Below, one piece after another: positions 1 through 6,695 of a stretch of 21,167 nt of DNA. The stretch is taken from the NCBI GenBank assembly GCA_002470165.1, contig DKNF01000164.1, positions 1 to 21,167 on the forward strand. Direction: 5' to 3'. The notes beneath the pieces are model-generated. The model was not told the origin of the DNA. It worked only from the letters and a program-made list of their open reading frames with translations, and did no database searches. Within the stretch, counting starts at the first letter, position 1, and each line of letters begins with the position of its first letter. The position numbers were made by a program, and so were the translations under genes. This stretch comes from Betaproteobacteria bacterium UBA7395 (GTDB lineage: Bacteria; Pseudomonadota; Gammaproteobacteria; Burkholderiales; Rhodocyclaceae).

Positions 1-492
1 GCGATGTTCGAGTTGCTCTATTCGTCCGGCCTGCGTCTGGCCGAGCTGGTCGGTCTCGACCGCGACGCGCTCGACGGCATCCTGCATGAAGGCGAGGTCC
101 GCGTTCTCGGCAAGCGCAGCAAGCCGCGTCTGATCCCCGTCGGCGCTCAGGCGCGGCGAGCCCTGGTGGCCTGGGCGGCGGTCCGCGACGAACTGGCGGC
201 GGCCGATGAGCCGGCGTTATTCGTCAATCGGCGCGGTCGGCGCATCAGTCCGCGTTCGGTCGAACTGCGGCTGGCGCAACGCGCGCTCCGGTTGGGTTTG
301 CCGCAGCACGTCCATCCGCACATGCTGCGCCATTCATTCGCCTCGCACGTGCTGCAGTCCTCGGGCGATCTGCGCGCGGTCCAGGAGATGCTCGGCCATG
401 CCAGCATCGCCTCGACCCAGGTCTATACTCATCTCGACTTCCAGCACCTGGCCAGCGTTTACGACAAGGCGCACCCGCGCGCGAAACGTTGA
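1..492 (+). CDS. xerC: Tyrosine recombinase XerC, C-terminal catalytic part (5' end outside window)
   Basis: Site-specific tyrosine recombinase that, with XerD, resolves chromosome dimers at dif during division. The reading frame is open from base 1, so the N-terminal SAM-like core-binding domain lies upstream of the window. About 163 residues of a protein usually near 300 are present, covering essentially the whole catalytic domain. Numbering from the Met at base 4, the full catalytic set is visible: Arg11 in SSGLRLAEL, Lys37 in LGKRSK, His106 and Arg109 in HMLRH, His132 in LGHAS, and the nucleophile Tyr141 in QVYTHLD. The C-terminal YDKAHPRA tail matches XerC and XerD. XerC is preferred over XerD because, from family knowledge, xerC lies close to hslVU in betaproteobacteria. 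The ORF ends in TGA at 490-492. No U-tracted terminator follows; the next gene has its own promoter. Confidence 0.93.
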   Translation, partial: AMFELLYSSGLRLAELVGLDRDALDGILHEGEVRVLGKRSKPRLIPVGAQARRALVAWAAVRDELAAADEPALFVNRRGRRISPRSVELRLAQRALRLGLPQHVHPHMLRHSFASHVLQSSGDLRAVQEMLGHASIASTQVYTHLDFQHLASVYDKAHPRAKR

Positions 493-520
493 GGCGTGAT
501 GGCCGGCGGCGAAAACGGCC

Positions 521-567
521 AAAAAATCAAGTGGTAATTGACCATCGGCGCGTCAACCCGGCATAAT
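521..567 (+). promoter_or_regulatory. Sigma-70-type promoter for the 50-residue basic protein, with upstream A-tract
   Basis: A TTGACC -35 box (538-543) and a CATAAT -10 box (562-567) are separated by 18 nt. An A-run at 521-526, about 12 nt before the -35, resembles an UP element. Transcription should begin near 574, giving a leader of about 33 nt before the ATG at 607. The boxes are seen directly; strong promoter activity is inferred. Confidence 0.7.
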
Positions 568-606
568 GCGCGTCTTTCAAAATTTCGCCGAAATCCGGAG
601 TCATCC

Positions 607-759
607 ATGGCCATCAACCGTACCCGCCGCAACATCCTGGAACGCCGCTGTGTTTCCAAGTCCGTCAAGCGCCTGTTCAAGGGCGACGGCAAGACGACGT
701 TCAAGACCATGTACGCCGTCGAGTGCCATCAGCGCAACCGCAAGCCGCTGGGCAACTAA
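607..759 (+). CDS. Small very basic protein of unknown function (50 aa)
   Basis: I do not recognise this family. The start at 607 is chosen because CGGAG (596-600) sits 6 nt upstream and a promoter ends at 567; a longer in-frame reading from 538 would begin inside the -35 box. The product has 8 Arg and 6 Lys against 3 acidic residues, with two Cys (15 and 40) and no membrane segment or signal peptide. The N-terminal third is an Arg-rich segment (NRTRRN, then ERR). A Lys-rich middle (FKGDGKTTFK) and a CHQRNRK tail follow. Codon choice is strongly biased toward C/G-ending major codons (AAG, CGC, GGC, AAC, CTG), as in well-expressed genes. It has its own promoter and terminator, so it is a single-gene unit between xerC and rlmI. 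A nucleic-acid or ribosome-associated role would fit the charge, but that is only inference. Confidence 0.72.
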   Translation: MAINRTRRNILERRCVSKSVKRLFKGDGKTTFKTMYAVECHQRNRKPLGN

Positions 760-777
760 GCCGCATCAAGCATTTCC

Positions 778-811
778 GGCCCCGGTTATCGCAAGGTAAC
801 CGGGGCTTCTT
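778..811 (+). terminator. Intrinsic terminator after the 50-residue gene
   Basis: A 10-bp perfect stem (779-788 with 797-806) closes an 8-nt loop and is followed by TTCTTG, a short U-rich run. It lies 19 nt past the stop codon of the small gene and ends 24 nt before rlmI, insulating the two. Confidence 0.75.
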
Positions 812-835
812 GCATTTACCGGTCGAGAAAGTGAT

Positions 836-2029
836 ATGGCCCAGTTGATCCTGATGCCCGGCAAGGAACGGTCGGCGATGAAGCAGCGCCACCCCTGGCT
901 GTTTGCCGGTTCGGTCGGCCGCCTTGAAGGGCGTGCCCGTCCCGGCGACACCGTCGAGGTGCTGGCCGACAACCTGCGTCCGCTCGGGCGCGCCGCCTAC
1001 AGTCCGCAGTCGCAGATCCGCGCTCGTTTCTGGACCTTCGATGCCGACGAGTCGGTCGACGATGCCTTCTTCAAGCGCCGCATCGCCGTCGCCGTCGCCC
1101 GCCGCGATGCACTGCCGGAGTTGCGCGGCCAGGACGGCGTGCGCCTGATTCATGCCGAATCGGACGGTCTGCCCGGCGTCATCGCCGATCGCTACGGCGA
1201 TACCGTCGTCGTCCAGCTGACCTCGGCCGGTGCCGACAAATGGCGCAAGGCCATCGTCGCCGGCCTGGTCAAGGCCACCGGCTGCGCCCGCGTCTACGAA
1301 CGCTCGGATTCGGAAGTGCGCGCCCTCGAAGGGCTGGAGCCGACTACCGGCTGGTTGCACGGCGAGGCACCGGGCGAGCCGCTGTCGATCACGGAAAACG
1401 GCGTGCGCCTGGCGGTCGATATCGCCGGCGGGCACAAGACCGGCTTCTACCTCGATCAGCGCGAGAACCGCCGCCTGCTCGGCGAGCTGGCGGCCGGCAA
1501 GGATATCCTCAACTGCTTCTGCTACACCGGGGGGTTCTCGCTGCAGGCGCTGGCCGGCGGCGCCGCGAGCGTGCTGTCGATCGACTCGTCCGGCCCGGCG
1601 CTGGCGCAGGCCCGCGCCAACCTGGCGCTCAATCCGCAACTGCCGGCCGAACGCGCCGAATGGCAGGAAGCCGATGTCTTCCAGGCCTTGCGCGACTTCC
1701 GCCAGGCCGGCCGCAAGTTCGACCTGATCGTCCTCGACCCGCCCAAGTTCGCCCCGTCGGCGGCCCATGCCGAACGCGCCGCCCGTGCCTACAAGGACAT
1801 CAATGTCCTCGGCTGCCGCCTGCTGCGTCCGGGCGGCATGCTGATGACTTACTCCTGTTCCGGCGGGATTGGCCTCGAACTGTTCCAGAAGATCGTCGCC
1901 GGCGCCGCGCACGATGCCGGGCGCGATGCACGCATCGTCCGCCGGCTGGCCGGCGCGGCCGATCATCCGGTGGCGTTGAACTTTCCCGAAGGGGAGTATC
2001 TAAAGGGCTTGCTGGTCCAGGTCGATTGA
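836..2029 (+). CDS. rlmI: 23S rRNA (cytosine(1962)-C(5))-methyltransferase RlmI
   Basis: SAM-dependent methyltransferase that places m5C on 23S rRNA C1962. Its 397 residues match E. coli RlmI (396). An N-terminal PUA-like domain (about 1-75, with RHPWLFAGSV near 18-27) is followed by a linker domain and a Rossmann-type methyltransferase fold (about 195-397). Diagnostic motifs are GHKTGFYLDQREN (199-211), NCFCYTGGFS (226-235, SAM motif I), LDPPKF (300-305, motif IV) and TYSCSG with the likely catalytic Cys341 (motif VI). The start at 836 has only a weak purine-rich stretch (GAGAAAG) before it, but MAQLILMPGKE aligns well with the family N-terminus. It sits between a terminator (ending near 811) and the STAS gene. 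I see no clear promoter of its own, so transcription may come from read-through or a weak promoter in 812-835. Confidence 0.92.
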   Translation: MAQLILMPGKERSAMKQRHPWLFAGSVGRLEGRARPGDTVEVLADNLRPLGRAAYSPQSQIRARFWTFDADESVDDAFFKRRIAVAVARRDALPELRGQDGVRLIHAESDGLPGVIADRYGDTVVVQLTSAGADKWRKAIVAGLVKATGCARVYERSDSEVRALEGLEPTTGWLHGEAPGEPLSITENGVRLAVDIAGGHKTGFYLDQRENRRLLGELAAGKDILNCFCYTGGFSLQALAGGAASVLSIDSSGPALAQARANLALNPQLPAERAEWQEADVFQALRDFRQAGRKFDLIVLDPPKFAPSAAHAERAARAYKDINVLGCRLLRPGGMLMTYSCSGGIGLELFQKIVAGAAHDAGRDARIVRRLAGAADHPVALNFPEGEYLKGLLVQVD

Positions 2030-2060
2030 AAGTGCGATGACATTTTCCTAGCCGCTGCCG

Positions 2061-2090
2061 TTGCCATAAATGGGCGGTGCGTGCTAAAAC
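2061..2090 (+). promoter_or_regulatory. Possible promoter upstream of the STAS-hslVU genes
   Basis: TTGCCA (2061-2066) and TAAAAC (2085-2090) are spaced by 18 nt and lie 25 nt before the ATG at 2115. The -10 matches the consensus at only four of six bases. It would serve the STAS gene and, since no terminator intervenes, probably hslVU too. Confidence 0.38.
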
Positions 2091-2114
2091 AGGCGTTCAG
2101 CGTGTGGAGTGGTC

Positions 2115-3401
2115 ATGGTTTTCTCCTTCTTCAAGAAGCAGCCGCAAAAAATGCCGGAACGGACGGCGGCACGCCCGCGCGCGCCTTTGCCGGAAATGAA
2201 GCTGAACCCGCCGGTTGAAGAAGCGCCTGTTTCCTTGGAACCCTTGCCCGATCTCGAATTCAGCGTTGACAAGCCGGCACCGGCACCGGCAGTGGCCGGG
2301 TCAGCACCGGCCAAGCCGGTTGCTGCTGCCGTACCGCAACGCAAGATCGATGTCGCCATGGCTATCGATGACTTCGACAACGATTTCACCGAGTCGAGCG
2401 TCATGGCAATCGATGTCGAGCACGACGTCGATCCCTTGCAGGCCGATGTCGAGCAGGTTGCGGTACTGTTTGCCAACGGTCAGGATGACGCGGCGCGCAG
2501 CATTCTCGAAAGCCTGTTGCGGGCCTATCCCGGAGATGAGGGAATACGCCTGTGGCGCTTGCTTTTCGATCTGCTGCAGATTCTTGGCGATCGGGCGGCT
2601 TTCGATCGCTACGGACTCGAGTTTGCCGAGCGCTTTGAATTGTCACCGCCGGCCTGGCGGGCGGAGCAATGCCTTCAGGCATTGCCGGCGGAGGGCGGGC
2701 AGGCGTTTGCCCTGCAGGGTGTGTTGACCGCCGACGATTGTCGTCAGGTCCAGCAATTGACCCAGTTGCTGGCGCAAGCCGGGGAGTTGCGCCTCGATTT
2801 CAGCCGCCTGGCCGGGTGCGACGATCTGGTGGCAGGCATGCTGGCCGAGGCACTGATCGACGCCCGGCGTCGCGGCAAGGCGCTGGCATTGACCGGTGCC
2901 GATGCCTTGATCAAGCGCCTGGACGAACGTCTGAAGGTCGGCGACGCGGCGCATGAACCGTCCTGGCGCCTGTTGCTCGAATTGCTGCAGCGTCATGGAA
3001 CGCAGGAGCATTTTGAAGAGCGGGCAGTCGATTATGCGGTGACTTTCGAGCTGTCGCCGCCGTCCTGGGAGCCGCAGCGGGTCGCCGGCAAGAACAAGCC
3101 GACGAAGGCGGAGGCCGAGACGGCTCGCGGGGCCGAGATCCATTACCTGAGCGGCGACCTGAAAAGCGAGCGTTTCGAGGACATGCTCCCGCTGCTGGAA
3201 GGCAGCGACCAGCCGGTCATCGATTTTTCCTGCGTACGTCGGGTCGATTTTTATTCCGCCGGGCAACTGGTCAACCGGTTGGCACCGTTCAAGGCGGCCG
3301 GCAAGGAAATCGTCATCCGCAGCCCGAACCATCTGGTCGCCGAGTTGATGGCCGTGGTCGGCCTGAACAAGCAGGCGCGCATCATCGTTCCCAAGTCTTA
3401 A
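2115..3401 (+). CDS. Tandem STAS-domain protein with duplicated FELSPPxW module
   Basis: A 428-residue, probably cytoplasmic protein; no signal peptide or membrane helix is seen. The ATG at 2115 is chosen over the GTG at 2109 because GGAG (2106-2109) lies 5 nt before it. Residues 1-100 are a low-complexity Pro/Ala-rich region with acidic patches. Residues about 105-181 look like a short helical repeat (TPR or FimV-like; [19 protein letters not shown]). Residues about 197-279 form a STAS-like fold. Residues 284-318 repeat the helical module, and about 341-425 form a second STAS domain with VDFYSAGQL at the usual phosphoacceptor loop. STAS domains typically mediate partner switching or lipid/nucleotide binding. 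The partner here is unknown and no kinase or phosphatase lies nearby. It ends 11 nt before hslV, so co-transcription with the protease genes is likely. Confidence 0.8.
   Translation: MVFSFFKKQPQKMPERTAARPRAPLPEMKLNPPVEEAPVSLEPLPDLEFSVDKPAPAPAVAGSAPAKPVAAAVPQRKIDVAMAIDDFDNDFTESSVMAIDVEHDVDPLQADVEQVAVLFANGQDDAARSILESLLRAYPGDEGIRLWRLLFDLLQILGDRAAFDRYGLEFAERFELSPPAWRAEQCLQALPAEGGQAFALQGVLTADDCRQVQQLTQLLAQAGELRLDFSRLAGCDDLVAGMLAEALIDARRRGKALALTGADALIKRLDERLKVGDAAHEPSWRLLLELLQRHGTQEHFEERAVDYAVTFELSPPSWEPQRVAGKNKPTKAEAETARGAEIHYLSGDLKSERFEDMLPLLEGSDQPVIDFSCVRRVDFYSAGQLVNRLAPFKAAGKEIVIRSPNHLVAELMAVVGLNKQARIIVPKS
2553..3068 (+). repeat. Internal protein duplication within the STAS gene
   Basis: Two 35-codon segments, 2553-2657 (residues 147-181) and 2964-3068 (residues 284-318), align without gaps. 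Both begin WRLL and end in FELSPP, one residue, then W; I count 17 identical positions of 35. The STAS segments that follow each copy (residues 227-279 and 369-421) also align without gaps, sharing DFS, an AG pair and a GK pair. The duplicated unit is therefore module plus STAS, with an offset of about 137-142 residues. The similarity is at protein level, not a recent DNA repeat. Confidence 0.75.
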
Positions 3402-3412
3402 AAGGGTTTTCC

Positions 3413-3949
3413 ATGGAGCAATATCACGGCACGACGATCCTGTCGGTGCGCCGGGGCAATGTCGTCACGATGGGCGGCGACGGTCAGGTGACCCTGGGTA
3501 ACATCGTCATCAAGGGGACGGCGAAGAAGGTACGCCGGCTGTATCAGGGCAAGATTCTCGCTGGTTTCGCCGGCGGTACCGCCGATGCCTTCACGCTGTT
3601 CGAACGTTTCGAGGCCAAACTGGAAAAGCATCAGGGGCATCTGGTGCGTTCAGCGGTCGAACTGGCCAAGGACTGGCGTACCGACCGCGCGCTGCGGCGC
3701 CTGGAAGCCATGCTGTCGGTCGCCGACCGTGAATCGTCGCTGGTCATTACCGGCAACGGTGATGTGCTCGAGCCCGAATACGGCATCGTCGCCATTGGTT
3801 CCGGTGGCGCCTACGCGCAGAGCGCGGCGCGCGCCTTGCTGGAAAACACCGAACTGAGCCCGCTGGAGATCGTCACCAAGTCGCTCGAGATCGCCGGCGA
3901 CCTGTGCATCTACACCAATCGCAACTTCACGCTGGAGACGCTGGAATGA
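3413..3949 (+). CDS. hslV: ATP-dependent protease subunit HslV (ClpQ)
   Basis: Proteasome-beta-like N-terminal-nucleophile threonine peptidase; twelve subunits form the proteolytic core capped by HslU hexamers in the cytoplasm. The 178 residues match the E. coli protein from TTI near the N-terminus onward. Visible motifs are [43 protein letters not shown] and [15 protein letters not shown] sequence. The Met at 3413 (AAAGGG 6 nt upstream) is the only plausible start and places the nucleophile at Thr7, so MEQYHG is a propeptide that must be removed. In E. coli the Thr is residue 2. The longer form is, to my knowledge, usual in betaproteobacteria. The gene lies 11 nt after the STAS gene and overlaps hslU by 4 nt (ATGA). 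Confidence 0.97.
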   Translation: MEQYHGTTILSVRRGNVVTMGGDGQVTLGNIVIKGTAKKVRRLYQGKILAGFAGGTADAFTLFERFEAKLEKHQGHLVRSAVELAKDWRTDRALRRLEAMLSVADRESSLVITGNGDVLEPEYGIVAIGSGGAYAQSAARALLENTELSPLEIVTKSLEIAGDLCIYTNRNFTLETLE

Positions 3950-5289
3950 GTGGCGCCACGATGACCCCGAAGGAGATCGTCTCCGAACTCGACAAGCACA
4001 TCGTCGGCCAGAATGCGGCCAAGAAGGCGGTGGCCATCGCCTTGCGCAACCGCTGGCGGCGCGCCCAGGTGGCCGAGCCGCTGCGCCAGGAAATCACGCC
4101 GAAGAACATCCTGATGATCGGCCCGACCGGTGTCGGCAAGACCGAGATCGCTCGTCGCCTGGCACGCCTGGCCGATGCGCCTTTCATCAAGGTCGAGGCG
4201 ACCAAATTTACCGAGGTCGGCTACGTCGGCCGGGATGTCGAGACGATCATCCGCGATCTGGTCGACATGGCGATCAAGGGGCACCGCGAACGGGCCATGA
4301 AAGCCAACCGCGGTCGAGCCGAGGATGCCGCCGAGGAGCGCATCCTCGACGTACTGCTGCCGCCGGCCCGCAGCCCCGGCTTCTACGCCGAGGACTCGGC
4401 GGCGAACAGCGATAACGCGACGCGCCAGAAATTCCGCAAGAAATTGCGCGAGGGCGAACTCGACGACAAGGAAATCGACATCGAGCTGGCCGCGCCGGCA
4501 ATGCAGGCCGAAATCTTCGCGCCGCCGGGCATGGAGGAACTGACCCAGCAGATTCAGGGCATGTTCCAGAACATGGGTAGCGGCAAGAAAAAATCGCGCA
4601 AGTTGAAGATCAGCGAGGCGTTCAAGCTGCTGACCGACGAGGAGGCGGCGAAACTGGTCAACGACGAGGAAATCAAGCTGGCCGCCGTCAAGGCGGTCGA
4701 GCAGAACGGCATCGTTTTCATCGACGAGATCGACAAGGTGGCCAGCCGTTCCGACATGCAGGGGGCCGACGTGTCGCGCCAGGGCGTGCAGCGCGACCTG
4801 CTGCCGCTGGTCGAGGGTACGACCGTGTCGACCAAGTACGGCATGATCAAGACCGACCATATCCTGTTCATCGCCTCCGGCGCCTTCCACCTGTCCAAGC
4901 CGTCCGACCTGATTCCCGAACTGCAGGGCCGTTTCCCGATCCGCGTCGAGCTCGAATCGCTGTCGGTAGCCGATTTCGAATGCATCCTGACCCAGACCGA
5001 TGCCTGCCTGACCAAGCAGTACCAGGCACTGCTGGCGACTGAGGGCGTCAGCGTCGATTTCGCCGCGGACGGCATCCGGCGCATGGCCGAGATTGCCTTC
5101 CAGGTGAATGAGAAGACCGAAAACATCGGCGCCCGGCGGCTGCACACAGTGATGGAAAAGCTGCTTGAGGAAGTTTCCTTCGAGGCCGGCAAGATCGGGC
5201 TGGAAAGGGTCGCGGTCGATGCCACCTACGTCAATGAAAAGCTCGGCGAAGTGGCGGCCGACGAAGACCTGTCGCGTTACGTCCTGTAA
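3946..5289 (+). CDS. hslU: ATP-dependent protease ATPase subunit HslU (ClpY)
   Basis: AAA+ unfoldase that feeds substrates to HslV. The ATG at 3946 overlaps the hslV stop by 4 nt and gives 447 residues starting [18 protein letters not shown], matching E. coli HslU in length and N-terminus; an ATG at 3961 is a less likely alternative. Motifs are Walker A GPTGVGKT (59-66), the pore-loop region around GYVGRDVE, Walker B VFIDEID (257-263), the arginine-finger and sensor region [12 protein letters not shown], sensor [12 protein letters not shown], and the C-terminal EDLSRYVL tail that docks into HslV. The I-domain between the Walker boxes (about 115-240) carries the typical [14 protein letters not shown] segment. 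Heat-shock control is common for this pair, but no convincing sigma-32 promoter is seen. The nearest candidate promoter is before the STAS gene. Confidence 0.97.
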   Translation: MSGATMTPKEIVSELDKHIVGQNAAKKAVAIALRNRWRRAQVAEPLRQEITPKNILMIGPTGVGKTEIARRLARLADAPFIKVEATKFTEVGYVGRDVETIIRDLVDMAIKGHRERAMKANRGRAEDAAEERILDVLLPPARSPGFYAEDSAANSDNATRQKFRKKLREGELDDKEIDIELAAPAMQAEIFAPPGMEELTQQIQGMFQNMGSGKKKSRKLKISEAFKLLTDEEAAKLVNDEEIKLAAVKAVEQNGIVFIDEIDKVASRSDMQGADVSRQGVQRDLLPLVEGTTVSTKYGMIKTDHILFIASGAFHLSKPSDLIPELQGRFPIRVELESLSVADFECILTQTDACLTKQYQALLATEGVSVDFAADGIRRMAEIAFQVNEKTENIGARRLHTVMEKLLEEVSFEAGKIGLERVAVDATYVNEKLGEVAADEDLSRYVL

Positions 5290-5302
5290 GCGTATTTCCC
5301 GA

Positions 5303-5329
5303 TGTGCGGGCGGCGGCGTTGCCCGCACA
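5303..5329 (+). other. Hairpin downstream of hslU
   Basis: A perfect 9-bp inverted repeat (5303-5311 with 5321-5329, TGTGCGGGC and its complement) encloses a 9-nt loop, 13 nt past the hslU stop. No U-tract follows, so it is not a standard intrinsic terminator. It may stabilise the 3' end of the hslVU message or cause partial termination. Confidence 0.5.
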
Positions 5330-5362
5330 ACCCGCTTCCCCATCCTTTGCTGAGGCCGAACC

Positions 5363-6253
5363 GTGGACGAAAGCAGCCTGACCTTCCGCCTGTTGGCCAT
5401 CCTCTTTCCGATCTTCGGCATCGTCGCCGCCGGCTATTTTTACGGCCGCAAGCACAAGCCGGAGATGGCGGTGGCCAACCGGCTGAACATGGATGTCTTC
5501 GTGCCGGCGCTGGTGTTTGCCGCGATGGCCGGCAAGTCCTTCGATCTCGCCGCTTATGCGCCGCTGGCACTTGGCGGCTTCATCGTGCTTGCCGTATGCG
5601 GCCTGCTCGCCTGGCCGATTGCCAGGCTCTGCGGCGTGCAGCCGAAGACGCTGGCGCCGCCGATGATGTTCAACAACTCAGGCAACATTGGCCTGCCGCT
5701 GGCCGTGCTTGCCTGGGGCGAAGCGGCGCTGCCGGCGGCGGTGATCCTGTTCATGGTCGAGAACACTCTGCATTTTTCCTTCGGTGCCAGGCTGCTCGAC
5801 CCGAAAACGCGCATCCTGATGCTCTGGCGCATCCCGGTGGTGTTCGCCGCCATCGCCGGCCTCGCCGTGGCGGTGTTGAAGATTCCCGTCTGGCAACCGC
5901 TGGTCATTGCCATCAAGATGCTCGGCGACGTCTCGGTGCCGCTGCTGCTGTTCTCGCTCGGTGTCCGGATGACCGACGTCTCGTTCGGCGAGTGGAAACT
6001 GTCGGTGGGCAGCGCACTGCTGCGGCCGCTGGCCGGCATGGTGGTCGCCTATGGGGTGATCCAGCTGCTCGGCCTGGAAGGGCGTGATGCAGCGATGCTG
6101 CTGGTGTTCGGGGCATTGCCGCCGGCCGTGCTCAACTTCCTGTTTGCCGAGCGTTACAAGCAGGAGCCGCAGCGGGTGGCGTCGATCGTGCTGGTCGGTA
6201 ACCTGGCGGCGTTAATTTTCCTGCCGCTGGCCTTGGCAATGGTGCTTGTGTAA
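5363..6253 (+). CDS. AEC-family (auxin efflux carrier-like) permease
   Basis: Integral inner-membrane transporter of the AEC family, which in bacteria includes malate and other organic-acid permeases; the substrate cannot be read from the sequence. The 296 residues form about ten hydrophobic segments, starting LLAILFPIFGIVAAGYFYG (10-28). The family signature FNNSGNIGLPLAV (about 104-116) lies in the broken helix of the first half. The second half carries the matching GALPPAVLNFLFAERY segment near 250-265. The start is a GTG at 5363, supported by TGAGG (5351-5355) 7 nt upstream; no in-frame ATG lies nearby. It follows hslU by 73 nt, with only a hairpin between, and is closed by a terminator at 6269-6302. 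It has no evident functional link to hslVU. Confidence 0.88.
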   Translation: MDESSLTFRLLAILFPIFGIVAAGYFYGRKHKPEMAVANRLNMDVFVPALVFAAMAGKSFDLAAYAPLALGGFIVLAVCGLLAWPIARLCGVQPKTLAPPMMFNNSGNIGLPLAVLAWGEAALPAAVILFMVENTLHFSFGARLLDPKTRILMLWRIPVVFAAIAGLAVAVLKIPVWQPLVIAIKMLGDVSVPLLLFSLGVRMTDVSFGEWKLSVGSALLRPLAGMVVAYGVIQLLGLEGRDAAMLLVFGALPPAVLNFLFAERYKQEPQRVASIVLVGNLAALIFLPLALAMVLV

Positions 6254-6268
6254 GCTGGCTCAGAAACA

Positions 6269-6302
6269 AACCGGGGCGCCGGATTCCAGCGCCCGGTTAT
6301 TT
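6269..6302. terminator. Bidirectional intrinsic terminator between convergent genes
   Basis: AACCGGG-GCGC (6269-6279, one bulged G) pairs with GCGCCCGGTT (6289-6298) around a 9-nt loop. TATTTT follows on the plus strand, and the plus-strand A-rich flank (6263-6270) supplies U's on the minus strand. It separates the AEC gene from the convergent small secreted-protein gene, whose stop is at 6311. Confidence 0.7.
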
Positions 6303-6310
6303 TCCCGGTG

Positions 6311-6607
6311 TTATTCAGCGCAGGCCGGATCGTCCGGGTTGGCGACGCAGTAATCGACATCCTCAGCCACGCAGTCCCAATGATTGCGATGACCGGAAGC
6401 CTTGTTTCCCGGTGCTTCGATATGGCCGTTGCCTTTACACCAGCCGGTGTGCTTGCCGTTGTCGCGAGCCTTGAAATCGAAGCCGCCGTTGCTGCTTACT
6501 GTGCTGGGATTCACGCCCTGCTTGGCGGCGACGGAAGACGGGCTGCTGGCATGAGCCAGCGGGGCTGCGCAAAGCAAGGCAGCGAGAAGGTAGTTGTGAG
6601 TTTTCAT
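6311..6607 (-). CDS. Small secreted four-cysteine protein of unknown function (98 aa)
   Basis: I do not recognise this family. The ATG at 6607 has GGAG (6614-6617) 6 nt upstream; a longer reading frame running back into hslR lacks this support. The N-terminus is a classic Sec signal: MKTHN, a hydrophobic core YLLAALLCAAPL, and an AHA cleavage site after residue 20. The mature part of about 78 residues is polar and rich in Gly, Asn, Asp and His. It has four Cys (57, 79, 87, 96), enough for two disulfides, and motifs TGWCKGNGH, HWDCVAEDVDYC and an acidic PDDPACAE tail. This suggests a periplasmic or secreted protein, possibly metal-binding or calcium-responsive, but nothing catalytic is visible. 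It follows hslR by 88 nt and may be co-transcribed or have its own weak promoter; it ends at the shared terminator. Confidence 0.72.
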   Translation of the reverse strand: MKTHNYLLAALLCAAPLAHASSPSSVAAKQGVNPSTVSSNGGFDFKARDNGKHTGWCKGNGHIEAPGNKASGHRNHWDCVAEDVDYCVANPDDPACAE

Positions 6608-6645
6608 GGCTTTCTCCGTGGGTGGCCGATTAAACAGCGCTTCTA

Positions 6646-6673
6646 GTTGTAGCTTAGGCAGTCTCTGCCGCAA
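6646..6673 (-). promoter_or_regulatory. Possible promoter for the small secreted protein
   Basis: On the minus strand, TTGCGG (6673-6668) and TACAAC (6651-6646) are spaced by 16 nt, about 38 nt before the ATG. Both boxes are weak matches (three and four of six bases), so this is tentative. Confidence 0.3.
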
Positions 6674-6695
6674 ATGCGTAAATTTTTGTAATTGG

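Noticed and set aside
1..492. xerC as part of an integron or integrative element
   Set aside because: The recombinase has XerC-type motifs and sits in housekeeping context. No attachment-site repeats, cargo genes or compositional break are visible.
500..526. Hairpin after xerC (TGGCCG paired with CGGCCA) as a terminator
   Set aside because: It is followed by A's rather than T's on the plus strand, so it is not an intrinsic terminator. The A-run fits better as an upstream promoter element.
538..606. A longer N-terminus for the 50-residue protein starting at TTG 538
   Set aside because: It would start inside the -35 box and run through the -10. The ATG at 607 has a well-spaced ribosome-binding site.
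701..1966. A 421-codon minus-strand frame opposite rlmI
   Set aside because: It overlaps unmistakable rlmI coding sequence and would also run across the terminator at 778-811; there is no family resemblance.
2026..2052. Possible sigma-32 heat-shock promoter (TTGAAA over the rlmI stop) for STAS-hslVU
   Set aside because: The -35-like hexamer is present, but the sequence about 14 nt later (CCTAGCC) does not resemble the sigma-32 -10 element.
3910..5421. A 503-codon minus-strand frame opposite hslU
   Set aside because: Same explanation: a codon-bias shadow of hslU with no domain and no supported start.
6308..6646. A 112-codon plus-strand frame opposite the small secreted protein
   Set aside because: It has no ribosome-binding site or motif and is antisense to a frame with a clear signal peptide and a good ribosome-binding site.
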